DNA from: Nostoc sp. NIES-4103
GTDB taxonomy: Bacteria; Cyanobacteriota; Cyanobacteriia; Cyanobacteriales; Nostocaceae
Assembly: GCF_002368335.1 (NCBI RefSeq)
Contig: NZ_AP018288.1
Coordinates: forward strand, 6,265,014 to 6,329,013
DNA length: 64,000 bases
Reading direction: 5' to 3'
Positions 53,443-62,133 of the stretch are shown piece by piece. The notes beneath the pieces were generated by a model. The model saw only the letters and a program-made list of their open reading frames with translations, made no database searches and had not been told where the DNA came from. Position numbers and translations under genes: made by a program. Every line of letters starts with the position of its first letter. Position 1 is the stretch's first letter.

Positions 53443-54356
53443 GTTTCAATCCCTAATAGGGATTAGGTGAAATTTCAAGTGGCTACAGCGAGTACTGATT
53501 AGTAAATTTTCTGTGTTTCAATCCCTAATAGGGATTAGGTGAAATTTCAAGGACGCATGGACAGAGTACGATGCGCTACTCGTGCGTTTCAATCCCTAAT
53601 AGGGATTAGGTGAAATTTCAAGGTTAAATTGCGTCCCTTTTTATCGCCAAATTTATTGTTTCAATCCCTAATAGGGATTAGGTGAAATTTCAAGAAGACT
53701 CAAGAATGTACAATCGTTGGCTGTTTCAATGAAAGTTTCAATCCCTAATAGGGATTAGGTGAAATTTCAAGTTAAGATTATCAATGGCATCTGGGCTTAA
53801 TGCTCTGTTTCAATCCCTAATAGGGATTAGGTGAAATTTCAAGTTTGATGGAGCGTTATCCCAATGCTTTTATTTTGGGAGTGTTTCAATCCCTAATAGG
53901 GATTAGGTGAAATTTCAAGTTTACACAGCGCTTTATCCTACCCAGGTAAAACTAGTGTTTCAATCCCTAATAGGGATTAGGTGAAATTTCAAGGTAGACC
54001 CTCGTGGTACATTCGCCGCATTTCAAGTTTCAATCCCTAATAGGGATTAGGTGAAATTTCAAGTTCAATTGATAGACAATTACTAAATGAAACACAGTTG
54101 TTTCAATCCCTAATAGGGATTAGGTGAAATTTCAAGGGCTATTACTAAAGCTCACGATATTGACGAAAAATTGTTTCAATCCCTAATAGGGATTAGGTGA
54201 AATTTCAAGGTTCTGGGAAGCATCAAGGGAGTCCTTTATCGCTTTCCAGTTTCAATCCCTAATAGGGATTAGGTGAAATTTCAAGACTATTACGGGCCAT
54301 TATTCTCAGGGGATAAAATGTTTCAATCCCTAATAGGGATTAGGTGAAATTTCAAG
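53443..54356 (-). CRISPR. CRISPR array, 13 repeats and 12 spacers, no cas genes in window
   Basis: Thirteen identical 37-bp repeats begin GTTTCAATCCCTAATAGGG and end TTAGGTGAAATTTCAAG on the plus strand, with a AATCCC-TAATA-GGGATT stem-loop. They start at 53443, 53515, 53586, 53658, 53735, 53807, 53883, 53957, 54027, 54100, 54173, 54249 and 54320. Spacers are 33-40 bp, all different. On the minus strand the repeat ends ATTGAAAC, the 5'-handle common in type I-D and III systems of cyanobacteria, so I infer leftward transcription from a leader at about 54357-54700. No cas gene lies within 10 kb on either side; subtype not provable. Confidence 0.96.
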
Positions 54357-54724
54357 TGCGGAAGCTGGAAAGACAATCTGTATTTGGTTTTCAAGGTTCA
54401 GTTGCGCGGATGAGGCAATCATAGCATGTGAAATTAAAATTGAACTGAAACGAAATGGCTAAAACCCAGTCTACATAAGCTGCGCGGCTACTTTTGAGGC
54501 AATTTTACTCAAAACTCTTACACAGTCGAGATTTAAGCTTCACTTGCCAAAGTCTCGTCTTGAACACCTACCCATCCGCGCTTGAAGTCATACCGAGTTG
54601 TATTTGAAGGTAGCAGGGGGATGAGGGGGATGAGGGAGATGAGGAGGATGAGGGAGATGCTAGTTCCCATGTCTAGATGCTATTTCATTATTGTAGACTT
54701 GTCCTAATTATTGCGATCGCTCTC
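54357..54724. other. Probable CRISPR leader region
   Basis: About 370 bp between the array and aroK without an ORF. The inferred transcription direction puts the leader here. The block of GATGAGGGGGATGAGG repeats at about 54616-54657 is unrelated. Confidence 0.5.
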
Positions 54725-55273
54725 TTAATTGTAAGAATCAGGCTGTTTCAAAACGCTGGGAATCGCTTCCATAACTCGATTGGCGATTTCTTCAGGTGTA
54801 TCACCCTCACGCAAGATGATGTGTAAATCGGCTTGGGCGTAAAGTGGTTGACGCTGTTCGAGGAGCGATCGCAGTTTGCCTTTGGGGTCAGGGTCTTGTA
54901 GTAATGGTCTTGTGGTATCTTCTGCTAAGCGGTTGTAAAGTAACTCTAATGGTGCATCTAGCCACACAATTAAACCGTGATGCAGGTAACTCCAGTTTTC
55001 TCGCCGCATAACTATACCGCCGCCAGTTGCTATGGTCAACTCTTTACGCGCACAAACTTGTGCTAGTACATCACTTTCCAACTGGCGAAACGCTGCTTCT
55101 CCTTCTTCGGCAAATAGCTGATTGATGGATCTTCCTGCTAATTTGACGATTAAATCATCTGTATCTAAAAACCTATAGCCTAAATGCTTTGCGAGTAAAT
55201 CTCCTACTGTAGACTTACCAACGCCCATCATCCCAATTAAATACAGGTTAACTCCTCGCAATAAGCTGTTCAC
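54725..55273 (-). CDS. aroK: Shikimate kinase
   Basis: Enzyme of aromatic amino-acid synthesis (182 aa), phosphorylating shikimate with ATP. P-loop GMMGVGKSTVG (residues 14-24), shikimate site DTDDLIVK (about 38-45), ATGGGIVMR (about 82-90), and RPLLQDP lid region. Length is usual. No other aro gene adjacent. Confidence 0.96.
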   Translation of the reverse strand: MNSLLRGVNLYLIGMMGVGKSTVGDLLAKHLGYRFLDTDDLIVKLAGRSINQLFAEEGEAAFRQLESDVLAQVCARKELTIATGGGIVMRRENWSYLHHGLIVWLDAPLELLYNRLAEDTTRPLLQDPDPKGKLRSLLEQRQPLYAQADLHIILREGDTPEEIANRVMEAIPSVLKQPDSYN

Positions 55274-55359
55274 TAGTCACTTCACTCCAGTTATCAGTTA
55301 TCAGTTGTGAGTCGTGTTGACTCCTAACTTTTAATTTCTCATACTAATTCTCTATAAAC

Positions 55360-55462
55360 CAATACGGTTCAGTTAAGGCTAAAACTTTTTGTCAAAATCA
55401 ATTTTTTTAACGAACCGCAAAGGGCGCAAAGAGTAGGGAAAAAGCTTAACTGAACCGTATTG
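55360..55462. mobile_element. 103-bp miniature element with perfect 18-bp ends and 10-bp target duplication
   Basis: Ends CAATACGGTTCAGTTAAG (55360-55377) and CTTAACTGAACCGTATTG (55445-55462) are perfect inverted repeats. The flanks CTCTATAAAC (55350-55359 and 55463-55472) are identical. The core is short with GCAAAGGGCGCAAAGAG. All symmetry is intact, so the insertion is recent. Confidence 0.9.
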
Positions 55463-55513
55463 CTCTATAAACTTGTACTAAGGGACTTGCATTCTAAAAA
55501 ACATAAAATTTTT

Positions 55514-55575
55514 CTTGTGGGGTGGACATCTTGTTTTCCCCAAGCAAAGGGCGGGCGAGACGCCCACCCCACAAG
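55514..55575. repeat. CTTGTGGGGTGG...CCACCCCACAAG palindromic repeat
   Basis: Second copy of the repeat at 36939. The arms CTTGTGGGGTGG and CCACCCCACAAG are nearly exact complements; inside lies AAAGGGCGGGCGAGACGCCC. Confidence 0.85.
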
Positions 55576-55765
55576 ATTGAATAATTTATTTCTTGGTAAT
55601 CCCTCAATAACTTGATTTCTCTTCCTTGGCATTCTTTGCGTTCTTTGCGGTAGCCTGCGGCAAGCCACTTCGTGTCTACGTTTTTTATATTAAGTACATC
55701 TTCACGGAGAATTGGTATCACCCCTAACTCATAACTTTACTTTAAATCTTTGCATCGAGACTACT

Positions 55766-57367
55766 TTATTTGATGCCGTTTTTGAGGCTGGCTGCAAAAA
55801 TTGTCGGATTCATTGATACATACCCCTCTGGCTCTTCACTGTATTTCAAATTTTCTTCTGTTAAACGTTCAATGATATACTCCATCAAGACTGGACTCAA
55901 AAAAAAGCTTGATGCTTGTCTTTCAATCAGCGATCGCCTCTGCAATAACTCTATAGTTTCTAAGATTAATCTTTGAGAGAGTCGTTGTGACAACCCTGGG
56001 ATAGTATTTTTTTGTAACTGCCGCACCGAAATAGAATCTTGATTGATAGCTAGCAAGTATATCATATACTGTTCTAGCTGAGATAAACGATTGAACTGTT
56101 GGTCTAAAATCGTTCGCATATCTCCAAAAACGACAGTACCCTGTTCGATAAACTCGTCAACATTGCCACCAAATAATTCTTGAATTGCACTAGCAACCAA
56201 TTTCACAAATAAAGGATTCCCGCCATACCGCTGGAATAATATGTTATTTGCACTCTCTGAGATATCAAACAAGCCTTTTGCTTTGAAAATTAAGTGGCTG
56301 TCTTGTTTACTTAACCCAATTAATTTTAAAGAGTGAACAGGCAGATTTTCCCCTTCTAAAGCAGCAATTTCTTGAGTTTTTTCTCGACTAGTTAATACTA
56401 AACAACTTTGATGTTGTGATTCTGCTACTCGTCTAATCAATTCTCCATAAATTTCATATCCTTGACGATATTTAATTGGAGATGAAAGGGGGACAAAAGC
56501 AGAGTTTTTGATGCTGGAATTCGTGACTGGGGTAGTGGAAGATTCGGTTTGAATATATTCCTCGCTACTAACTAAAATCGAGTCAAAATTATCTAAGATA
56601 ATTAGACATCTTGAACCACGCAAGCAATCTATAAATTGTGAAATTTTGCTTTCTAATGTTTGCAGACTTTTTGTCTGTGGTTGTGGAGATAAAGTCTCAA
56701 GTAGTTGCTCTAATATCACCTCTAGGGAAGGGGTAAGCCGTAGCGATCGCCAGATAACATATTCAAACTGATCTTGAATTTCTTGTGCAAGTTTGACCGA
56801 AAAAGCTGTTTTACCAATTCCTCCCATACCCAAGAGTACTACTAATCGGCAGCGCTCTTGCACAATCCATTGTTGAGTTTTCTCTAGTTCTGTTGTCCTT
56901 CCGTGGAACACACTAACATCTATGGCTTCTCCCCAATCTTGAATTTGGTTTGATTTAATTTTTTCTACATCAATCTCTTGTTCTTGATGTGATTTCCCCA
57001 AGCCAATTGCTGATTCTGATTCAAATCTAACTTTTTTATACCCAGCTTTTTCGAGTAAATGAATTACACGACTCCAATTTTTTACCTTAACTGAGTATCC
57101 TGCTTGATTACTCAGCATTTCTTCTATGTATTTATATAATCCATTAGATAAATAAACCCTGACAGTACTGCTATTACGACTTTGATAAACTAAAGTGGCA
57201 ATTTCCGCAGGGCTATAGCCACAAAGTAAACCTCTGAGGAATTTCTTTTCTACAGATGTCAAGGCTTTACTCTTTGTTGAAGCCAAGTCTACGTATAACT
57301 TTTCTAACTCCCAATTATTTCTAGCTTCTACAAATTCTTCTACTTGAGTTGAATCATTTGCTGCCAT
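55766..57367 (-). CDS. NB-ARC (STAND) ATPase without a repeat sensor domain
   Basis: A 533-aa ATPase. An N-terminal helical domain (about 1-110, LTSVEKKFLRGLLCGYSPAEIATLVYQ, VKNWSRVIHLLEKAGYK) resembles the vMAP/HTH-like caps of cyanobacterial STAND proteins. The NB-ARC domain starts near 150 (FHGRTTELEKTQQW), with P-loop LLGMGGIGKTAFSVKLA (about 183-199), Walker B CLIILDNFDSI, the RNBS-like SCLVLTSREK and GGNPLFVKL. After about 500 it ends without the WD40, TPR or LRR array that usually senses ligands. STAND ATPases act as switches in signalling and defence. It lies 1.4 kb from the CRISPR array; a link is not shown. Confidence 0.8.
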   Translation of the reverse strand: MAANDSTQVEEFVEARNNWELEKLYVDLASTKSKALTSVEKKFLRGLLCGYSPAEIATLVYQSRNSSTVRVYLSNGLYKYIEEMLSNQAGYSVKVKNWSRVIHLLEKAGYKKVRFESESAIGLGKSHQEQEIDVEKIKSNQIQDWGEAIDVSVFHGRTTELEKTQQWIVQERCRLVVLLGMGGIGKTAFSVKLAQEIQDQFEYVIWRSLRLTPSLEVILEQLLETLSPQPQTKSLQTLESKISQFIDCLRGSRCLIILDNFDSILVSSEEYIQTESSTTPVTNSSIKNSAFVPLSSPIKYRQGYEIYGELIRRVAESQHQSCLVLTSREKTQEIAALEGENLPVHSLKLIGLSKQDSHLIFKAKGLFDISESANNILFQRYGGNPLFVKLVASAIQELFGGNVDEFIEQGTVVFGDMRTILDQQFNRLSQLEQYMIYLLAINQDSISVRQLQKNTIPGLSQRLSQRLILETIELLQRRSLIERQASSFFLSPVLMEYIIERLTEENLKYSEEPEGYVSMNPTIFAASLKNGIK

Positions 57368-57832
57368 TACGGTTATTGATGTACTTAATGTAACTTAGGC
57401 AAGATTTTAACGATTCTTCGATGAAAGCAGAATAAATAAAAGATGAATTTCTAACGAATTTAATAACTGTCGTTAGGTGACTTGGCAGTTGTTGCTTAGG
57501 TATGTTTAGGCTTAACGGAAATTTTATGAAGCTTGTTTGAAACTTTAAGTGAACAAAATCTGTCTATACAAATCAAGAGGACTCGTTCTCTGGTGGATAA
57601 ATTTTAGATGTACACATACTGTGTTTTCCACAGCACAATATTTTACTTCTAAAATTTAGTTGCAGCAAGCTTTAATCAAAAACTGTTGCATTTCAAGGTG
57701 TAAAAGATGACTCTATTTCTGATTATTGCACAAAAAAGTTTTGTCAACTTGAAGATTTAGGCGCAAAAACTACTGCATATTCCACCTGAGTAAGCACCAA
57801 TAGATCAATGTGGTATGTGAGAGGCATCAACC
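57368..57832. other. Intergenic, promoter region of divergent genes
   Basis: AT-rich, no ORF, no repeat seen. It should contain promoters of the NB-ARC gene and the 64-aa gene. Confidence 0.4.
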
Positions 57833-58027
57833 ATGACTCGAATTCGTGACGTTGTGCAACAAGCTTTAGCAAGTGGCTATTTGACCCTAGAAGCAGAAAA
57901 TCAACTACGGCGTTTATTAACTACCCGGTATGACCTGGAAGATTTTAATGCTTTTATGACTTTGCAGGAAGCGGCCATGAACGGTAAAGTTAAGCAAGAG
58001 TCCCGTGAACAGTGCCGCTTTGCGTAA
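57833..58027 (+). CDS. Small conserved hypothetical protein (64 aa)
   Basis: Starts MTRIRDVVQQALASGYLTLE and continues with EAENQLRRLLTTRYDLEDFNAF. AGAGG lies 13 bp before the ATG. The amphipathic helices are typical of a small cyanobacterial family of unknown function. No signal peptide or membrane part. The clean ribosome site and composition argue that it is real. Confidence 0.7.
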   Translation: MTRIRDVVQQALASGYLTLEAENQLRRLLTTRYDLEDFNAFMTLQEAAMNGKVKQESREQCRFA

Positions 58028-58062
58028 TTCGTAATTAGTTAACGCCTTGATGTGCTGGGGTT

Positions 58063-58764
58063 TTATTTGCGCGATCGCTTGTCTTCATCTTCAAAATCGT
58101 CGTCATCAAAAAAAGACCAGTCATCATCATCGGCGTTATCGGCTTGATTGGTAGACGGTGGTTGATAAGGTGGGATGATTACTCGATAATCAGCATCGTA
58201 AACAGATTCCGCTTTTCCCGCCGCAGTATTTTTTGGCTCACGGTAGCTGTAGGAGTAGACTGAACCAGACTGAGAACTGCTTTTAGGTTCTTGTTGACGT
58301 TCGTAAGTTTGAGAGTCTTGAAAGGGTTGAGTTTTAGGACTGGGGTTAGGTGTATTTGGGGGATTTTCGTCAAAGTCCCAATCATCGTTGCTGCGGTTTG
58401 TCTCCCAATCATCAAATTCTTCATTGCTAGCGTACTCTGTTTGACTAGCTGGCGGTGGAGGACTTGTAGGGCGGGGTGTGGGTTCTTCTTTGCGGGTAGC
58501 TTTTGTCCGAGGTGAAGCTGCTGTTGACCTGAAAGGGGTTTGGCGTTGTCTAACAAAATAACTTGATAATTGAAACAAGGTATTAATTAATACAGAAGTT
58601 AAAGCTCCAGCAGTAGTACTAAATAAAATCCACATAGCCAGTGGTAATGGTTGAGTTCGCATCCCCAAAAATACTAACGATAAGACAGGCGACCAATTTT
58701 GAACTAACAACAGTGTTAGTCCTCCCAGAACAGCCACCAACAAAATTAAGCGAATTACAGCCAT
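58063..58764 (-). CDS. LapA-domain (DUF1049) membrane protein
   Basis: A 233-aa protein with two N-terminal helices of the LapA type (VIRLILLVAVLGGLTLLLVQNWSPVLSLVFLGM, shown split; second WILFSTTAGALTSVLINTL). The rest is disordered: Pro/Thr-rich (PTPRPTSPPPPAS), then acidic repeats (DDWETNRSNDDWDFDENPPNTPN), ending DDDDFEDEDKRSRK. Cyanobacterial relatives share the acidic tail. Function unknown. Confidence 0.8.
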   Translation of the reverse strand: MAVIRLILLVAVLGGLTLLLVQNWSPVLSLVFLGMRTQPLPLAMWILFSTTAGALTSVLINTLFQLSSYFVRQRQTPFRSTAASPRTKATRKEEPTPRPTSPPPPASQTEYASNEEFDDWETNRSNDDWDFDENPPNTPNPSPKTQPFQDSQTYERQQEPKSSSQSGSVYSYSYREPKNTAAGKAESVYDADYRVIIPPYQPPSTNQADNADDDDWSFFDDDDFEDEDKRSRK

Positions 58765-58921
58765 AACAAAGGATCAAGGATGAAGGATCAAAAATGAAGG
58801 CTGAAGGCTGAAGACTGAAGGCTGAATAATTTCTACTTCAGACTTCATCCTAGCCTACCCTTCTTTGAACGCCTGACGGCGAACAGCAAGCCGCCCTTCA
58901 GGCGTCTACACGCTTCATACT

Positions 58922-59542
58922 TTAGCGATGACCTTGCCATCGCTGAAGAGGGATGCAGTCAATATCTAGTTGATCTAAAGCACGAGCCACGACAAAATCA
59001 ACTAAATCTTCGATGTTTTGAGGATTATGATACCAAGCCGGAATGGCAGGAACAACTCTGACTCCAGCTTCTGCCAAAGTCGTTAAGTTTCGCAGGTGAA
59101 TCAGGCTAAAAGGAGTTTCACGAGGAACGATAACCAACTTCCGCCCTTCCTTGAGTTGCACATCTGCTGCCCTTTCCAGTAAGTCAGAACTCAAGCCGAC
59201 TGCTAGCTTAGCCACTGTACTCATACTGCATGGCATGATAATCATTCCCAAGGTACGAAAGGAACCACTAGCAATATTTGCTCCGACATCACTCCAAGGA
59301 TGGCAACGTAGTTTACCTGCAAGATCTACTCCAGCTTGCTCTCGCCAGAATTGTTCTTGTGCTGTTGGTTCTGCTGGCATTCGGATATCCTGTTCCGCTT
59401 GCCAAACCATGTATGTTGATTTAGAAGCAACAAGTTCAATTTCATAGTTCGCTGTGAGCAGATATTTCAGCGCGCGAACAGCGTAAATTAAACCAGATGC
59501 ACCTGATACGCCTAGTATAAGAGGCTTAGTGTGATGTGACAT
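58922..59542 (-). CDS. ubiX: Flavin prenyltransferase UbiX
   Basis: Makes prenyl-FMN cofactor for UbiD-type decarboxylases (206 aa from MSHHTKPLILGVSG). Family motifs are GVSGASGLIYAVRAL (about residues 10-24), PCSMSTVAKLAVGLSSDL (FMN/prenyl region) and PRETPFSLIHLRNL. An upstream in-frame ATG at 59650 adds only IPNPQYPIPNP repeats from the TTGGGTATTGGGG block, so I chose 59542. No ubiD adjacent. Confidence 0.93.
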   Translation of the reverse strand: MSHHTKPLILGVSGASGLIYAVRALKYLLTANYEIELVASKSTYMVWQAEQDIRMPAEPTAQEQFWREQAGVDLAGKLRCHPWSDVGANIASGSFRTLGMIIMPCSMSTVAKLAVGLSSDLLERAADVQLKEGRKLVIVPRETPFSLIHLRNLTTLAEAGVRVVPAIPAWYHNPQNIEDLVDFVVARALDQLDIDCIPLQRWQGHR

Positions 59543-59544
59543 GG

Positions 59545-59778
59545 GGGGATTGGGTATTGGGTATTGGGGATTGGGGATTGGGTATTGGGGATTGGGGATT
59601 GGGTATTGGGTATTGGGTATTAGGAAGACTCTTCCCCAGTCCCCAGTCACCAGTCACCAGTCCCCAGTCCCCAGTCCCCATTGCCCCTAATCCCCACTCC
59701 CTTACGGTCGTGGGGGCCCCGAGTTCCCCAGTCACCAGTCCCCAATCACCAGTCCCCAGTCCCCAGTCCCCAGTCCCT
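59545..59778. repeat. GGGTATT, GGGGATT and CCCCAGT heptamer blocks
   Basis: GGGTATTGGGGATTGGGGAT units (59549-59623), then CCAGTCCCCAGTCACCAGTC units (59637-59777) with the insert TTACGGTCGTGGGGGCCCCG (59701-59720) shared with 14313. Both strands give spurious ORFs. Confidence 0.9.
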
Positions 59779-62133
59779 TTATTCATCATCAGCATAGGGT
59801 TCTAAATCGTCAGGCTCAATATCGTTTGGTAAGTAGATATCTGAAATATCACCGTTGATACCACCAATACCTGAGCCTTTAGGCACTCCATCGCTGCCGA
59901 CTGTGACTAAATCAATTTGCTGGCGATAGTAATCTACGCTTTTGACTTGTACAGCTACGCGATCGCCTAGTCTATAGGAAGCGCGATTTTTGCGGCCAAA
60001 TAGTGCCTGTTGTCTAGCGCGGTATTCATACCAGTCATCTTTGAGGGAACTGACGTGTACCAGTCCTTCTACGCGTAAAGGTATACCTGGATTGCTGGCT
60101 ACTTTTGTCTCTGCTGCTGGTACTTCAATTTCCACAAAGAAGCCATAGGATTGGACACCAGTAATTACGCCTTGAAACACCTGACCGATGCGCTGTTTCA
60201 TCAGCTGGGCTTTTTGCAAGCCTGCTAAATCGGCTTCGGCTTCTTGGACTTCTTTTTCTCGGTCGTTAATTTGGATGATTACCCTGGTTAAATCGCTTTG
60301 CAGTTCTTGTTGCAATTCTGGGGGTAAGACGTTCCAGTTAATTTCAATGTGGCTGGCGGAGTGGCGCAGGTTAACTCGTTCTTTAACACGGGTGTTGCGG
60401 CGATCGCGTCCGTGTTCTAGTAGTTGATAGTACACTCTTTGCATGAGCAAATCGGAATAACGCCGCAATGGGGCAGTACAGTGAGTGTATTGCTGTAGTG
60501 CTAAACCAAAGTGGGGCCCTTTAGTTGTGCTGTATGCCGCTGGCTTGAGTGTATCCTGCAATAAATATGTCAAAACTTGCTCTGATGGCGATTCAGCAAA
60601 AGCTCTGGTCAAGTGTTGATAATCTAGTGGTTGGATATCTACTTCTGGTTCTAGTGACAGTTCTACGCCTAAATTGATTGCTAATTTTAGCATTTCTTGC
60701 ACATCTTCAGGGTCGGGTGTGCCTTGGACTCGCCAAATCGCAGGAACACCTAAGGCGTTTAAATGAGTTGCCATTAGTTCATTAACTAATAGTACTAACT
60801 CCGTTAATAAAGAGCGCACAGGCAAGTCATTGACGACTACAGCCCCCAAAATTCCTTCATCATAGTAGGGATTTTGGTTAGAAGGCAGATTCAATTGCAA
60901 GCTACCACGGTCTAACCGCAGCTGTTTGACTGCTTTATACAATTTGCCTAACTCTTGTAGCAATTGGACTGCTTGTTCAGATTCATGTTCTGATTCACCG
61001 TCTAGAATTGCTTGTGCTTGTTCCTTGTTAACTGAGGCTTTAACGTGAATCACGCTGGGTTGGATTTCCCAATCTAAGACATCTCCCGATTCTGGATCGA
61101 TTGTAATTAAGAAAGAGATGGCTAGGCGATCGCTTCCCACTACTAAAGCACAACGTTCTGCCACGGTGTCGGGTAACATCGGCAGTAATAATTCTCCTAG
61201 ATATACTGACCTTCCCCGCTTGAGTGCTTCTCTATCTAGGGGTTCATCTGGTTGCACGTAGTGAGAAACATCGGCAATGTGAAAGCCTAAAACCCAATTG
61301 CCGGTGACAGTTTTTTCTAAGCTCAAAGCATTTTCAATTGCCTTGGTATCACCGTTTACCCCAGTGATGGTGAAGGTAAATAATTTCCGTAAATCTAGTT
61401 TATTTTTCAGGTCTGCTTTCAGCAGTTTTTTGGGCAATTTTGCCGCTGCATCTAGCACAGAAGGGGGGAAATTACGGGCTAAGTCGTGTTTGCATGTGAC
61501 TAAATCAATATCAGCAGCAGCTTCGGCATCGCTACCGAGAATTTGCACCACTCGCCCCAATGGAGGATACTGTGCTAAGGGGTAACGCAAAACTTCTACA
61601 TGGGCCAGGTGGTCGAGTGCTTGTTCTAATTTCATGCCGTTTGTTTGCAGTTTGAGTTCAAACAGCAATCGATCATCTAAAGGTACTGCCCGAAAACCGC
61701 TTTCTACCTGTTTGATTCGTGCCAGTAAAGTGTGATTGGAACGTTCTAAAATCAGCTTGACTTCTCCTTCTGGAGAACGGCGACGACTACCTTCTTTCAG
61801 AACTTTTACCAAAACGCGATCGCCATTCCAAGCATTACTCAGATGACTTTCGCGAATATAAATATCCTCAGCACCTTCCACATCTTGAATGGCAAAGCAA
61901 AAGCCTTTGCTAGAACAACGCAATTTTGCTTCGATCATTCCCTCTTCTGTAACGCGCCGATATTTGCCGCGTTCTTTCACCAAAATGCCAATTTTTTCTA
62001 GTATTTCTAAGGCAATGTGAAGTTTTTGTAAACTAAGTTCGTCCTCGCAACCAAGTTTTTTTTCCAAAACTTTGCGAGCTACCAATTTATCGTCTGTAAA
62101 ATTGGCAAGGAGTGTAGCGATTGAAAATTCCAT
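59779..62133 (-). CDS. RNB-family exoribonuclease (RNase II/R type)
   Basis: A 784-aa 3'-5' exoribonuclease. An N-terminal winged-helix region (1-80) precedes cold-shock-like domains, then the RNB catalytic domain (about 255-590) with the DxxxxxDD-like TGNWVLGFHIADVSHYV (metal ligands), PMLPDTVAERC and RRYSDLLMQR. A C-terminal S1 domain (GQVFQGVITGVQSYGFFVEI, about 665) is followed by an acidic tail. In cyanobacteria the single RNB enzyme does both RNase II and R work. I leave the symbol open because rnb and vacB/rnr are not distinguishable here. Confidence 0.9.
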   Translation of the reverse strand: MEFSIATLLANFTDDKLVARKVLEKKLGCEDELSLQKLHIALEILEKIGILVKERGKYRRVTEEGMIEAKLRCSSKGFCFAIQDVEGAEDIYIRESHLSNAWNGDRVLVKVLKEGSRRRSPEGEVKLILERSNHTLLARIKQVESGFRAVPLDDRLLFELKLQTNGMKLEQALDHLAHVEVLRYPLAQYPPLGRVVQILGSDAEAAADIDLVTCKHDLARNFPPSVLDAAAKLPKKLLKADLKNKLDLRKLFTFTITGVNGDTKAIENALSLEKTVTGNWVLGFHIADVSHYVQPDEPLDREALKRGRSVYLGELLLPMLPDTVAERCALVVGSDRLAISFLITIDPESGDVLDWEIQPSVIHVKASVNKEQAQAILDGESEHESEQAVQLLQELGKLYKAVKQLRLDRGSLQLNLPSNQNPYYDEGILGAVVVNDLPVRSLLTELVLLVNELMATHLNALGVPAIWRVQGTPDPEDVQEMLKLAINLGVELSLEPEVDIQPLDYQHLTRAFAESPSEQVLTYLLQDTLKPAAYSTTKGPHFGLALQQYTHCTAPLRRYSDLLMQRVYYQLLEHGRDRRNTRVKERVNLRHSASHIEINWNVLPPELQQELQSDLTRVIIQINDREKEVQEAEADLAGLQKAQLMKQRIGQVFQGVITGVQSYGFFVEIEVPAAETKVASNPGIPLRVEGLVHVSSLKDDWYEYRARQQALFGRKNRASYRLGDRVAVQVKSVDYYRQQIDLVTVGSDGVPKGSGIGGINGDISDIYLPNDIEPDDLEPYADDE

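Larger units (their letters stand above)
55274..55765. other. Intergenic region with two repeats
   Basis: Holds the MITE and the CTTGTGG repeat listed separately, and GCATTCTTTGCGTTCTTTGCGG, a repeat type common in this genome. The short ORFs inside the repeats look spurious. Confidence 0.5.

Noticed and set aside
55465..55721. Small ORFs with LVGWASRPPFAWGKQDVHPT
   Set aside because: They are translations of the dispersed CTTGTGGGG repeat, often annotated as spurious genes in cyanobacteria.
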